A DNA stretch of 64,000 bases from Apodospora peruviana (lineage: Eukaryota > Ascomycota > Sordariomycetes > Sordariales > Lasiosphaeriaceae): contig JAUEDM010000007.1 in the NCBI GenBank assembly GCA_033439685.1, positions 2,046,001 through 2,110,000 on the forward strand, given 5' to 3'. A model generated the notes under the pieces. It did not search any database, was not told the origin of the DNA, and was given only the letters and a program-made list of their open reading frames with translations. Positions 11,929 through 22,944 of the stretch are shown piece after piece (within the stretch, counting starts at the first letter, position 1; each line of letters begins with the position of its first letter). Position numbers and translations under genes: made by a program.

Positions 11929-13861
11929 TTACATCACGAACAAAAGGCCCGTGTCTGCGCTCATTTATTTCGTCAGTCCGGGCACGCCTTGAATGTTGTT
12001 ACAAGATAGGCCTCACCAAGAGGATGACTACAGGAAAGCTGCGGCTTCTGGGTATAACGAGTCTGCAGCTCGTCGCGGATGCTGTTGAGCAGTTGCACGT
12101 AGCTCTGCTGGGGATTCTTCTTCAGCGCCGTGATGAAAGCCCACGACATGGCGCCAGTCGCTTGAGAAGCAATAGTTGCGTCGGCCCTAGAAAGACAAGA
12201 TGCCAGGTTAGCCAGATGCCCTCAAAGAATCTGAAAGATATGCACCCCCAGGCCGGCTGTTCCAACGTGACTCGTCGCCCCAGGCACAAAATCACAGCCT
12301 ATGTATTGTGGCTGCGAATTTGTACCCAGGGCGTCGATGAGATCAAGTAATGTAGATAAATACAAAATGCATGCTAAAGGCAGCGCCGTATATGCAGTCC
12401 CTTTTGCCCCCCAAAACGCCAAACAAATAGCACGAATACTAAGTATACCGGGAACGCGTCGCCGCGCAGATTCACCATCACAATGCAACGCTGAAGCCAA
12501 GGGGTGAGGAAAAGGGAGAGAGCGGTATCATGGGCACGTGATGGTAATGAAAGGGTATACGAACGAAGTCTGATCATCCTTGCTTCCTGAAAACATGATA
12601 ACGTCGGCGGGGGAGGTCTTAGTAGCCATGGCCCGGGCGTGTGCATTTTCGCCTCCAGTGGCCTTTTTGAAAAAGCCCATAATGTTGTTTGCCACACCTC
12701 CAAGATCGCCTTGGCTGTAGGCGGATATAACACCAAGAAGACCCTGGCCGGCCTCCTTAGCGAGATTGGGCTCTTTGAGGATGCCCTGGGTGGAATAAAT
12801 GTAAGGTAGGTCGAGGGCAGTTCCGGAATGGCACGAATCAAAGATTGCCGTCAAGCGTACGCCGCTGTCCAAGGGCCGTACCATGATTCTGTGCATTTCG
12901 TCATCGGTGATGTGGCCGACTTGCCGAAAGTCGACCGGGTAGATAACCTCGTCGAAACCATCCTCCTCATCGCCGTCAAGATCCTTGGTTTGACCACCGT
13001 GACCTGCGCAAGCCTATGTTTTAGAACTTGGTTTGGGTATGCGGCACGAAATATAGAGAGGACTCACCAGAATAGTGGAAGAAAAGAGAGTCGTTGGTGC
13101 GTGCATCCTTTACAAGCCAATGCATAGCTCTCAGGATGTTCTGTTTCGTGGGTTGGCTCATCGGGTTTTGTTGATCATCGGTGAGAATCACCATATCTTC
13201 GCGTTTATACCCGAAATTCTCAACGAGATACGAGGACATATTTCTGACGTCATTGATACAACCTCTCAGTTGGCCGCGTTGGCCGAAATAATTGATACCG
13301 ATAAGCAGTGCTTTCCGACGTCCGGTGCATTGCGAGTACTGGAAGGCATATGCTTGTGGTGCTCCATAGCCGAAGTGCTGGGGAGCCTGAGGCGGCGGAG
13401 GCGCAGCGTGAGTGTTCCCATGAACATAAGAGTTCGAGTTCACCGAAGGCATACCTACTGTACTCAGCAACGTCTCCCGGCTCATTGGACCGTGATACTT
13501 ACCAGGTCTGCTGTACTGGTTTGGATTTGGTGGATATTGCTGGGGAGGCTGCTGGAAAACGGCTTAGTCAAGAGCCCAGTTACAAGAGGTGCAGATTATC
13601 TGCTAACCTGCTGATAACCGTAGTGTTGCTGCTGCTGGGGCGCAACCGGTTGGTATCCATAGGCAGGCTGGGCTGGAGGAGCGGCCTGCTGGTAGGCATT
13701 GTAACCATGGGGACTGTCGCAGATGTTAGTTCCAGAGGTCCGGAATCGTTTGAACGGGAAGACTGGTCATACGCATAGTAGCTGTTGGCATATTGCTGTT
13801 GTGCTGGAGGAGCACCAAACCCTCCATTATTATAACCCGCGCCGGGGTATCCAGAAGACAT
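11929..13861 (-). CDS. Type I metacaspase (peptidase C14B)
   Basis: Seven exons (minus strand): 13773-13861, 13608-13713, 13503-13551, 13068-13454, 12565-13003, 12017-12186, 11929-11954, giving 421 residues. Metacaspases are Arg/Lys-specific cysteine proteases linked to stress, ageing and protein quality control in fungi. A Gln/Tyr/Pro-rich prodomain covers about residues 1-110. The p20 fold starts at RRKALLIGINYFGQRGQLRG; catalytic His is about residue 212 (HYSGHGG, split by the 13004-13067 intron) and catalytic Cys about 268 (DSCHSG). The p10-like end has SWAFITALKKNPQQSY and PQLSCSHPL. The last exon is only 26 nt and adds the conserved LLFVM end. If that splice is missed the protein would instead end in a non-conserved tail. 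The intron at 12187-12564 is unusually long (378 nt). Phases close exactly (1266 nt). Confidence 0.95.
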
Positions 13862-16800
13862 TATATATAGTCCGCTCGGGTATTAACAAGGAGGTGAAGA
13901 GAAAGAGAAACAAGGAAGCAAGGGAGACGGGACGTGGTTTCCTGGTCCGACGACGAGGGGCCTCGGGGCCTCTCTCGAGTTTGAGAGGTCACGATTCGCA
14001 AGTATAAGAGATCGTGAACAAACGGTAGCAGACGAGCCCGGGAGGCGTGGAAGTGTTATATATGCGTCCGGTGAGAGTCAAGACGAGGGAGGATGGATAT
14101 GCACAAGGCGCGTCGAGAGCGGGTACGCTGGGGTTCGAACGGGGTCGATATCGGTTTTAGTCCCTAATCCTTACAAGGCCACAAAGTAAGCATGGGAGAG
14201 CTCGAGGAGGCGTCGGTAGGTAGCAACCAATTCAGAACAAAAGCAGATAACAGCACCTAGAAGTCCACAAGACGGGAAGTCTGGGATAGGGGTGACACCA
14301 GGGAGGAGGGGATTGACGCCAGGGGCCAGGCGCGGGAAGGTACCGGACAGGTACTTTGTGTCTGGGATTCTGATTTTGGCAGTTTTGGCTACCGGGAGAG
14401 CGGTCAAAGTCGATCTTGGCGGCTCGCTCGAGCCAGAGAGCGAACTCACCTGCAGATGGAGGCTTGGACTGAGGCAGGGGGTGTCTCGGGGCTAGGTGGG
14501 TGTTTTCTGACACTGCAGTTTCTGCTCGGACGAACTGACGATTTGAGCAGTCGTCGGCCGTGGGCGCCGGGTGGTGGAAGGCCGGCGGGAAAGTGAGGTG
14601 AAAGTGGGGAGCTGGCGTTGGGGCGGAGAGGAGGACAAGCACGGGGCAGTGGAGGCGCTCGCACGGACTGACACGTCGGGACATCTGGAAGTCTGGAACC
14701 AGTGGAAGCAGAAAGCGCCTCGTTGGGGGTGGGGTTCTTGCTCTGGCAGCACGCCGGGCCGGGGCCGTGCTGATTGGGCAGGGCCGACCAGGAAGAAGAG
14801 TGATCACCGCCAAGCAACGTGGATTGGCGGATCCCGTCTCGGGAGAGCAACTTTAATCAACCACACATTGCACAACCACAAGTCGACGTTCCTACACTGT
14901 ATTGCGACTGAATATCACGATGCGACTACGGAATACAACAGCAACATTCAACCACCATATACCGCCTCGAATACTTACCGCCTACACCTACCTTACTTAG
15001 GCAACATAATTATTCAATATCAGTGGACGAGCACCCACAACACCATCTCCGCATGCGCAATGCCTATAGTCTATCCAGATACCCGCTACTATCTGCCTAA
15101 TCCGCAACAAAATGATATGACCGTTTCCACTAGTTTTACAATCGCCTCTTTGCCAACGCTTAGGACTTTGGAATCCTCGTGCCGTCACATCGTGTCAGTT
15201 AGTCCAGCATTGGGCCTTTGGGGCCTCTCTGAAAGCAGTCTTCAGCCCGTTCAGCTGTCCGGCCATCTCGCACCGGTCCCGGGGAATTGCTCCAAAGACT
15301 TTGACAGCTTGTCCTGGCCTATCAAGGCTGTAAACAATTGGCACTGCCAATTTCCAGCCGAGGGCCACCGCGTGATTCTTGCATCGTCGCGAATCTCGCA
15401 AAAAAAAAAAAAGAATTTTAATAAAAGCAGTCTCAACCCGATATCTCGGCCACCGCCTCACGGCCTTCGTCCTCGATTCAGTCGAGTGAAAGTCGATGGC
15501 TCCCGATGTTGCATGTGCCATCTGCAATACAAACAGTTGTTTCAACCTTATTTACTTCGGGCATCAGCTTTGGACGCACCGCAGCAAGCAAACGGCATGT
15601 GCGTAGGATGCACTGTGACTGGTGCACTTCTGCACCGCCGACCTAAACATCGGCAGTTTCGAAAACGATGCATTTTGTCCATCGTAAGGTCAGTATGTCT
15701 GGCTGGCGTTTTCCAAACTGACTCGACGGCGGGGTTGGGAGGCGGCAAACATGGCAATTCACGATAGACAACTCCTCTCGCGATAAATTATCGACTCGGC
15801 AAGTGTGCAAGAAGGAAACAATGTCCGGCGGTCTACTGCATGGAAGCTGTATTGATCCCAGAGAAGCGTAGCTCCGGACGTCACCGGGCCATATCATTGG
15901 CCAGATCGCCAAGCCGCAAACCAGAGCGCTGCTGAAAAGGCAGATCGACCACTCACAGACGGCACTGTCATCAGGGGTCCCCGTCATGCTTAAATAAACC
16001 ACGTCAAATTCGTCCCTCGACAATAACACATCAAAAAGTCCATCGACGATTCACACCACTCCATCACAGTTCCACAACAGCTTTGACTGTTTACCTGTCC
16101 GTTTTCGTGCAACGGGGTCACTTTATCGTCCAAATACAGGCGCTATGGAAAGTTCCGGTCTGCCTCTTGTCTCCGCCTCCATTCCTCGGTCGCCAGTTGC
16201 CTGAATCGGCAACCAACGGCCGACATGCCTTCAATACTGCGTACAATTCCGACCATCTTTCCCTTGGCACACAACAACACGCGTCAACAAACCTCTCCCG
16301 TGACCTCGCGCCCAAGGCGGTGACGGAACCGTTGTTGATGCAAGCACTGCGCCTGGTAATCAGCTACCGTGTCCCTTCACCGTCTCCGAGGACGCATTCA
16401 ACGTTTCACTCGGTCTATCTATCTCACTGACGAGCACTGATCCGGTTTAGGCAACAGTTATTCCGTCTATTTTCCCTCGTATTAAGCTTCCGGTAGGGAT
16501 GGACGTCACGATGTTTGTAACAGCTTGGAAAGCTACACCGTCTCTTTCCCAGTCCAATGGCAATGACCAATCGAGGTGATGCCGAGCAGCATGGCGGCAG
16601 TGCTGCATGCCATCTGGCAGTCCAAGAACAACCAGAAACAACCTTCAGCCCTACAGTCGGTACCACCCAAACAGCCATGATGCCACCCAACCCTGTTTCT
16701 GTTCTGAGCGAGTAGGATGTCGAGCAGGAAGCCTCAACTGCACGAGCCAACACCTTTTCCCAGAAGTCTGGTGGTGCGTTAAGCGGGCGGTGCTTCCCCA

Positions 16801-18356
16801 TCCCGCATCCTGCCATCGTGGCACTCTTCCCATGCCGATACGGCCTCACTTCGGCTCTCAGCTTGCTGGTGAAGGCGGCGCTAGACCACTCCCGGTCGAG
16901 ATACAACAGATGAGGGCGCCGGCGACACCACCGTCGACGCCTTCGCTCCCCCAGCGGTCAGAAGCTGTTGCGGGGCTATCCCGGCTCTTCTCGCTCCCGT
17001 ATGCACGTGTGCTCTGAGCCGCTCCTCCGGGTGCGACTTGAGAGGACGGTTGCGGGGGTTGCCAGATCCTTGGGACCGTGTTCACTCACGCAATAGGTGA
17101 GATAGCTATGGCTCCATCCGGGAGATCTCCCCTTGTTTAGAGGCATCTTCCCTGTTCTTGTCGTCCATGGCATATCCTGATTGGCGATCGCATCACCAAG
17201 CTTCGTGGCGTCTGTCATACAGAGAAGGCAGCAGGAAACAGAGATGGGGGAACTCTCTGGCCAAAACAAGAAATATCGCCGGCTCAATCCAAATTTAGAA
17301 GAACCGGCCGCCGTTCGACCAGTCATCGATGACATCGTCACCATTGCTTCCGGGGCGAGTCGGCAGATGGCCCCGAGATCGGATCCGCTCCGGAGCTTTG
17401 TGTTATGCCTCCATGCAAGAGAGAGCGACAGACAGACAGAAAGGGAAAGGCTAAGGCTGACCCCGGGAAATCTGCATGCCCACACATGCATACCGTTGGC
17501 CTCCCAGTCAGCTGGGTCCCAGAGGCTTGGATCAAGCAAGATCTGAGACAACATCTTCCACATCGGTTGGTCCTGTCGGCCGCCTTGCCGAAGATTTTCT
17601 TACTATCCACCCTTTTTTTTCGCCTCAGCCCTACAATTCCGCCAGCTTAGCTCATGTGGCAAGATCTCGACGAACTGCCAGACCTGGCATCGAGCATCTA
17701 CGTCACGCTTGGTTTGATCAGGTGGTGCATCGCGAGTCCAATATGTGGACTGGCCAGGATTTCGAGATCGGTTGCCCCTATGATGTACCTACACAGCCAT
17801 TGTTGTAGTGGTTATTTTTGATATCTGTACGGGGTACTGGATGTGGCGCTTGATCTCGAGATTGTCGATGAGGACAGCACACAGTACATTGGGGCGACTT
17901 GATGCCTGGGTACACCTCTGCCGGGATTCAAGACCTTGGTGCGATTACTTTCCAAGGCCCTGCCTCGACAAGAAAACACTATTGTGCCTGACATGGCCTG
18001 ATACTCACTTAGTCGCATATGCTGGAGATTTACACCCTCGTTCGTTACAGTACAACTGGCATGCCACTGGCGAGATCGAAGTGTGCGTGGAAGTGAATAA
18101 GGAGTGGGGGGGTGATATGTTCGTTAACAATGTGAACTGCTTCATCCAAGCACCCAGTTAGTCCCTTTTTGTCCCCACACTGGAACGGAGCTCTGGATTA
18201 TTTCGTGTTGCGTCGCGAGTGTGCCATTATATCTTTCTTTGTGCTATTAGAGCACGTAGTTTATGCTATTTCTACTCGAGCTTCACATGGTACCCTTCCA
18301 GTTTCCATGACCGACCAGGTAGCCACTGTCACAGTGGGCAACCGTTCCTTCATGTC
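13862..18356. other. 4.5 kb gap with no convincing gene
   Basis: It lies between the 5' end of the metacaspase gene and the 3' end of the uncharacterised gene at 18357. A 398-codon open frame at 14571-15767 (+) starts at GTG and is Trp- and Gly-rich at first, then random-looking; I do not believe it is a gene. A run of 12 A lies near 15401-15412 followed by an AT-rich patch. Frames near 16976-17563 (-) and 17181-17546 (+) overlap each other and match nothing I know. Unannotated non-coding RNA or a fast-evolving gene cannot be excluded. Confidence 0.45.
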
Positions 18357-20577
18357 TTAATTATTCCCCATCCGCACATCACCTTGTCCGTCCTGTTCCC
18401 CTGGCTTGGTCTCCTGGGCCGCCGCAGCACCGTCCGCCCCTTCATTTTCCTCTCTCATCAAATACGCCATCATGCTCCAAACCAACTGCATAGCAGCCAA
18501 ACGATCGTCCACCTTGAACAAGTCGTACCACGGGCTCCTTCGCACCTCCAGCTGGGCCCAGCTCTTCGACAAGTTGGCGGCTGCTTCATCCTCACCGCCA
18601 TCAAGCACAGCCAGTAATCGATCTGGCACACGGACTCGCAGTACACTGATGTGATGAAATAGAGCACTGATAACAAACACGTCGTCGTAATCTGCGCCCT
18701 TTGTCCGGCCGATAGCAGCGTACTTTGTTTTCTTGTCCCAGGCTGCAGCGGGTGGCCGCACCATCCGGTAACTATCGTATATGGCCAGGTTACCCGACTT
18801 CTTGAGCCGTTTGGCACCTTTGGCAGACCCCATGTTGCCCGGGACCGACGCCCATGATTGAGAGGAACCAGCAGCGCCAGGTCTGCGCGGGAGAGACATT
18901 TCGCCGCCGCCGCCGCCGCCGGAGGGCGTGGGAGGCACCACGGCAAGCGACTCTGCCGATGAGAGTGGAGGCTCGTCTTTATCGCCGACGAATGCGTCTC
19001 CCGATTGCATCTCCACCTCGCGGCCGATGGGGCCGCCCGGTCCGCCGCCCCACCGCGGTTTCGTGGCCCACCAGGCGCCTTCGCCGATACGTTTCTCGGC
19101 GCGGCCCTCGCGAGCACGGTGCTGGGCTGTGATGAGGGCAGCGATGAGTTCCCGCGCTAGATCGAGGGTCGAATCCCGATCTCCTCCTGAGGTTGACCCG
19201 TTTGTCGACGATGTTTGTACGACAGACTTGTTGGTGGTCTCGGAATCAGATGCTAATGCAGAAGACGTCGCTGAGGGTGAGGTGGGAATTGCCGGGGCAG
19301 GCCGCGGCGGGGGAAACGATGTCGTGTGGCGTGCGCTCACGGCGGCGAGCGGGCCTTCGACGATGCCCGCCCGGGCGGCTTCTCGGGTGGTAGGTGTCCG
19401 GAAGATAAACGTGCACCCGGAGGAGAAGTACGAGTTGCGCGACGGTCCTGTCCCAGGACTGCTGTTGGACGTAATATAGAGGCGAGGTTCTGTGCGAGGA
19501 GCCGAGACGTTGCACCCATAATCGTACGCCACCAACTTCAGAAATGCCGTGAGGATATTCTGGCGGTATTCTGGTGGCATTTGATAGCCGGTCCCTGTAC
19601 GGTAAAAGAGGGATGCATCAAAATCACTCTTGTCGCTTCCGTTGCTGTCGGCGGAATCCTGGCCGGCGGTGGCCCCATCTGGTCCAGGTTTCGGTCTGGG
19701 TGGCTTCGAAGTGTCATCCCAGTAGGTAGAAAACAGCTCGAGATGGCGGAAGAACTCGAATGAGTTTCCCAATCGTGCTTGGGTTTGCCCTTTTGGGGTG
19801 GGGATGCGGCGGACAGTCCGATAGGCTGCATTGTTGGGAATCTCGAGCTCTCGCTTGCGTTCCAGATAAGTCTGGCAGCCCGGGGACAGATTGCCCGTGT
19901 TCAACCGCTTCCGGGTGCTCTCGTTGGCAGCGTGGGCATCGTCGGGCGACAAGGCGTGCCAGGCGTCAAAGTCCGGGATGAAGGACGGATCCGGGATAAG
20001 TTCGGCCGGGGCGGAGTCAGATATCACACGGGTTCCGAGGGCTTCGAGGTGGGAGATGTTGATCTCAGTTGGCCGGATGATGCCCTGGAGCACGGAGGTG
20101 AGCGGCTTCGCCGGCTGGCCCGGCGCCGGAGGGTCGTGTGGACGGTCCTGTGGAAAGCACCGGGGAAAGTTGACGGGTGTTGGCGGCGGGACATCAGCGG
20201 GAGCTTCCGTCCTCCCGGGGGCCGCATGCACTGGACGATTGGATCAGATGACATGAACGGCAATCCGGTCCATCACGGTCTAAGAGGCCTGGGCCGGCCA
20301 GACCAACTCCGCTTGGAGACGATCATACGGGAACAAAAACAGCCACTATGACCAGCACAGAGAACAGGAGCAAGATCGGGGGTAGGAGCAACTCTTTCAT
20401 AATGAGGAGGATAGAGGCGAGGAGGATGGGAGTGAGGGGGTGGTAGAAGCACGGCGCTGTCTGACAGTGCGACCTGGCGGATGACGGTGTGTCCGCACAA
20501 AGAAACATTCAACCGACAAAGCGATACTCTTTTGCAGAAATGTTTTACTTACTCAGATGGGTCAGATTACCAAACAT
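18357..20577 (-). CDS. Uncharacterised 632-residue fungal protein
   Basis: Two exons: 20553-20577 (25 nt) and 18357-20230, separated by a 322-nt intron with donor A|GTAAGT and acceptor CCAG. The short exon supplies MFGNLTHL and the A of the next codon, so the large exon enters in frame as MHAAPGR; that agreement is why I chose this start over an internal one. I do not recognise the family. The N-terminal third is Pro-rich then charged (CQTYLERKRELEIPNNAAYR, FEFFRHLELFSTYWDD). The middle has YRQNILTAFLKLVAYDYGC and a Ser/Thr/Pro-rich linker. The C-terminal 130 residues look folded (GADYDDVFVISALFHHISVL, SPWYDLFKVDDRLAAMQLVW) and end acidic. There is no signal peptide or membrane segment, suggesting a soluble cytosolic or nuclear protein. 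The folded C terminus and long clean frame make it a real gene. Confidence 0.78.
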
Positions 20578-22944
20578 CTTGACGGATGAGGTTGATAATG
20601 ATTTAAGGTGGAATTGAGTTGACCTAGTCGAGGCCAGGGACGGGACTCGAGAGCCAGACAGCAGTATGTCGGTACGTGCTCTGAAGGTGCAGGTCTCGGA
20701 GGTACTTCAGCTCGCAAACGCTCTGCCGTGGTTTATCTCGGCGCCGGCAGGGGGGACTCGGACTCGGACTCGGAGCCCGTGCAAGGAGGTCACGGTTGGG
20801 TCTGTGGAGAGCGAGGAGGAGAAATGAGGGTTCGGTAGGTCCGTCTTTCTCACGACACCGTTGGCCGTGTGTATCGGGTGCCTATTGGGGTGTGTCTGAT
20901 GTAGCGACGGGCCACTGTTGCCGGTCTGGAAATCATTAACGGGTCCGGCTCTTCTGCTCACTGAAGAGACGGTGAACGGCGTCTTTACTAAATCGCAGAT
21001 AACCCCGCCTTCTCTCACGAGCCACTCGAGCCTACCATACCCCGTAGATCGGTAGGACCTTCCAAGGTTGTCTGCACCTGCCCTCATTAGGTGGGGCGTT
21101 GAGTTGCGTTCGAGTGCAGAACACCCGACCTGGTAATTGCCTTAAACAGCGGTATGTAATCCGTACGGACACCCAACTGCGTAGCAATGCAGTCGCTATA
21201 CACATCGTGCCTTCTCGTGCAGCCATGAAGCGCATACCTGGTGCTTATCATCAATAAATGGGCTCAGGCCGGGCTGCTTGGAGCTTCCCCGACTGCGGAG
21301 GACATGCGTGTTGGACATGTTGATGCACCAACAACATCCAACAACCTGCGAATGGTCTGAATAACACAAGGCATGCATTCATTGGGAGCCATGAAGTTTT
21401 GAACCGCCACGTTCCATGTTTACCTAAAGTGCGCAACCTGGCCCAAAAAGCCGATTACTTCGATTCATTTCATCTTTTAGTTTCGTTGGAACCGATAGAA
21501 CATTCTCTATTTTGGTCTGTCGACGGCGGAGGCGCTTGCGTGCTTTACGACGTCCATCAACGAGGCCTTCTTGCTCTGCAAAGAACTTGCCGACTACAAA
21601 CTGGGCTTGCTGCTGACCCTCTCCCCGTTTGATCCCCTGGAGATCTGGCACGGAGCAGGACTTGTGTTTCTATCGAAAGAAGCCTCGATGACACCGGAAC
21701 TACTCTACCAGATGAACAAGAGTTCGAGCGTGTAACCTCCTCACCCGGCCGTGGCTCTACTCGGACAAACCAACGAGCCCAAGCCAGTGGCTCCGCCATC
21801 GGTAAAGGAACCGTAGGTAAGGATATAAGTAACTAACGACTTGCTCCTAGATTCGTCCGACGGCAGTGGTTTGACGAAGTCGTGCTGGAGGATCTTGGAA
21901 GCGACGATGGGCCCATGTGGATGGAACTTCAATCGGTTCCAGGATTCCCGACGTTTCTTCTTCACGGCGAGTACCTCTCGTTTCATCAACGTCAATCCAT
22001 TGTTTCCATCCAAAATTCAATCGGCCCTCGGTCGCTGGCCGGCAATCAGACTTCGTTTTCTACGCGCTTTGTCAGATTATGAACCTTCACCGTTCTTATT
22101 CTCATTTCAGGCCAAAATATCGCAACTGCTAAGTAGCTAAGGTATCTAAGTGCCTTCGACCAGGAAAGTTGCCTACATTCCTAATGTCCTCGCGAACGAT
22201 GAATTTACAGTTGAGATCTGTCGTGTACGACGAAGAGGACCTGGGATGTGCACTTTGCTGGGCACCACCCGACGAACCCCAGTGCGTGCCTCAAGTGTGT
22301 CACAGGACAAGGGTCTGAACGTCAAAGCGACTCGACTCTTGAACCCCTTGGAAGGGGAGGGGCACGCACACCCGTTGAGAGCCTCAGGGTTCTCCCCCTC
22401 AAAGTCTCTGACAAGAGCCCGGCTGGCTCGTGCCCCCGGCCAATGACAGTTGTGCATTTACACGCATCAAACAGTCGCCAACCTTCATGCTGCCACGGGG
22501 TCAATGCCTCCATGGGCTGTGGTTACGGTGTTGGTGTTCAGATGCTGAGCCTCTCTGGCGTTCTGCTGTTCCCAGATACACCACTGGACAGGTTCCTCGA
22601 CGCTCTCCTGGTCCCTCGGCTTGGTCTCTTTCCATCTGCCTCATCCCCAGATCTTCCATTCTACCCGTCTCTTGACGGAACTCTCGCCAATTCATCCGCA
22701 TCATCATGACTTTCTGGCTCTGTGTTTAGCCGTCAGCCCGTTGTTTGTCCTTCCTTCGACAGGAACATTCCTCTTCTCTCCTTCAGATCAAGTTCATGAT
22801 CCTGCAATGACTTAGAGGGCCCTAGAGGCCGTCTGTGTGTTTTATTATTTTCTCCATATTTATCTTTTCTGTATTTCTGATTTGTTTTCCTTCGATCGCG
22901 AGCGACTGGAATCGCCAAGGATTTGGAAAGCGCCGGGCTTCACG
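20578..22944. other. 2.4 kb divergent intergenic region
   Basis: It separates the start of the uncharacterised gene (-) from the start of the membrane-protein gene (+). It has short overlapping frames only, none with a recognisable product. The stretch 22450-22944 is pyrimidine-rich and is probably the leader of the downstream gene. Confidence 0.45.

Noticed and set aside
14120..14160. GGTTCGA-like word suggesting a tRNA B box
   Set aside because: No matching A box, acceptor stem or anticodon arm can be folded around it; similar words near 605 and 40330 fail too.
14571..15767. 398-codon open frame on the plus strand in the gap after the metacaspase
   Set aside because: Starts at GTG, is Trp/Gly/Arg-rich at first and then of random composition, passes through a 12-A run, and shows no domain or repeat structure.
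16976..17563. 195-codon minus-strand frame
   Set aside because: Contains runs of alternating Leu-Ser from a CT-rich tract and overlaps an equally good plus-strand frame; no recognisable domain.
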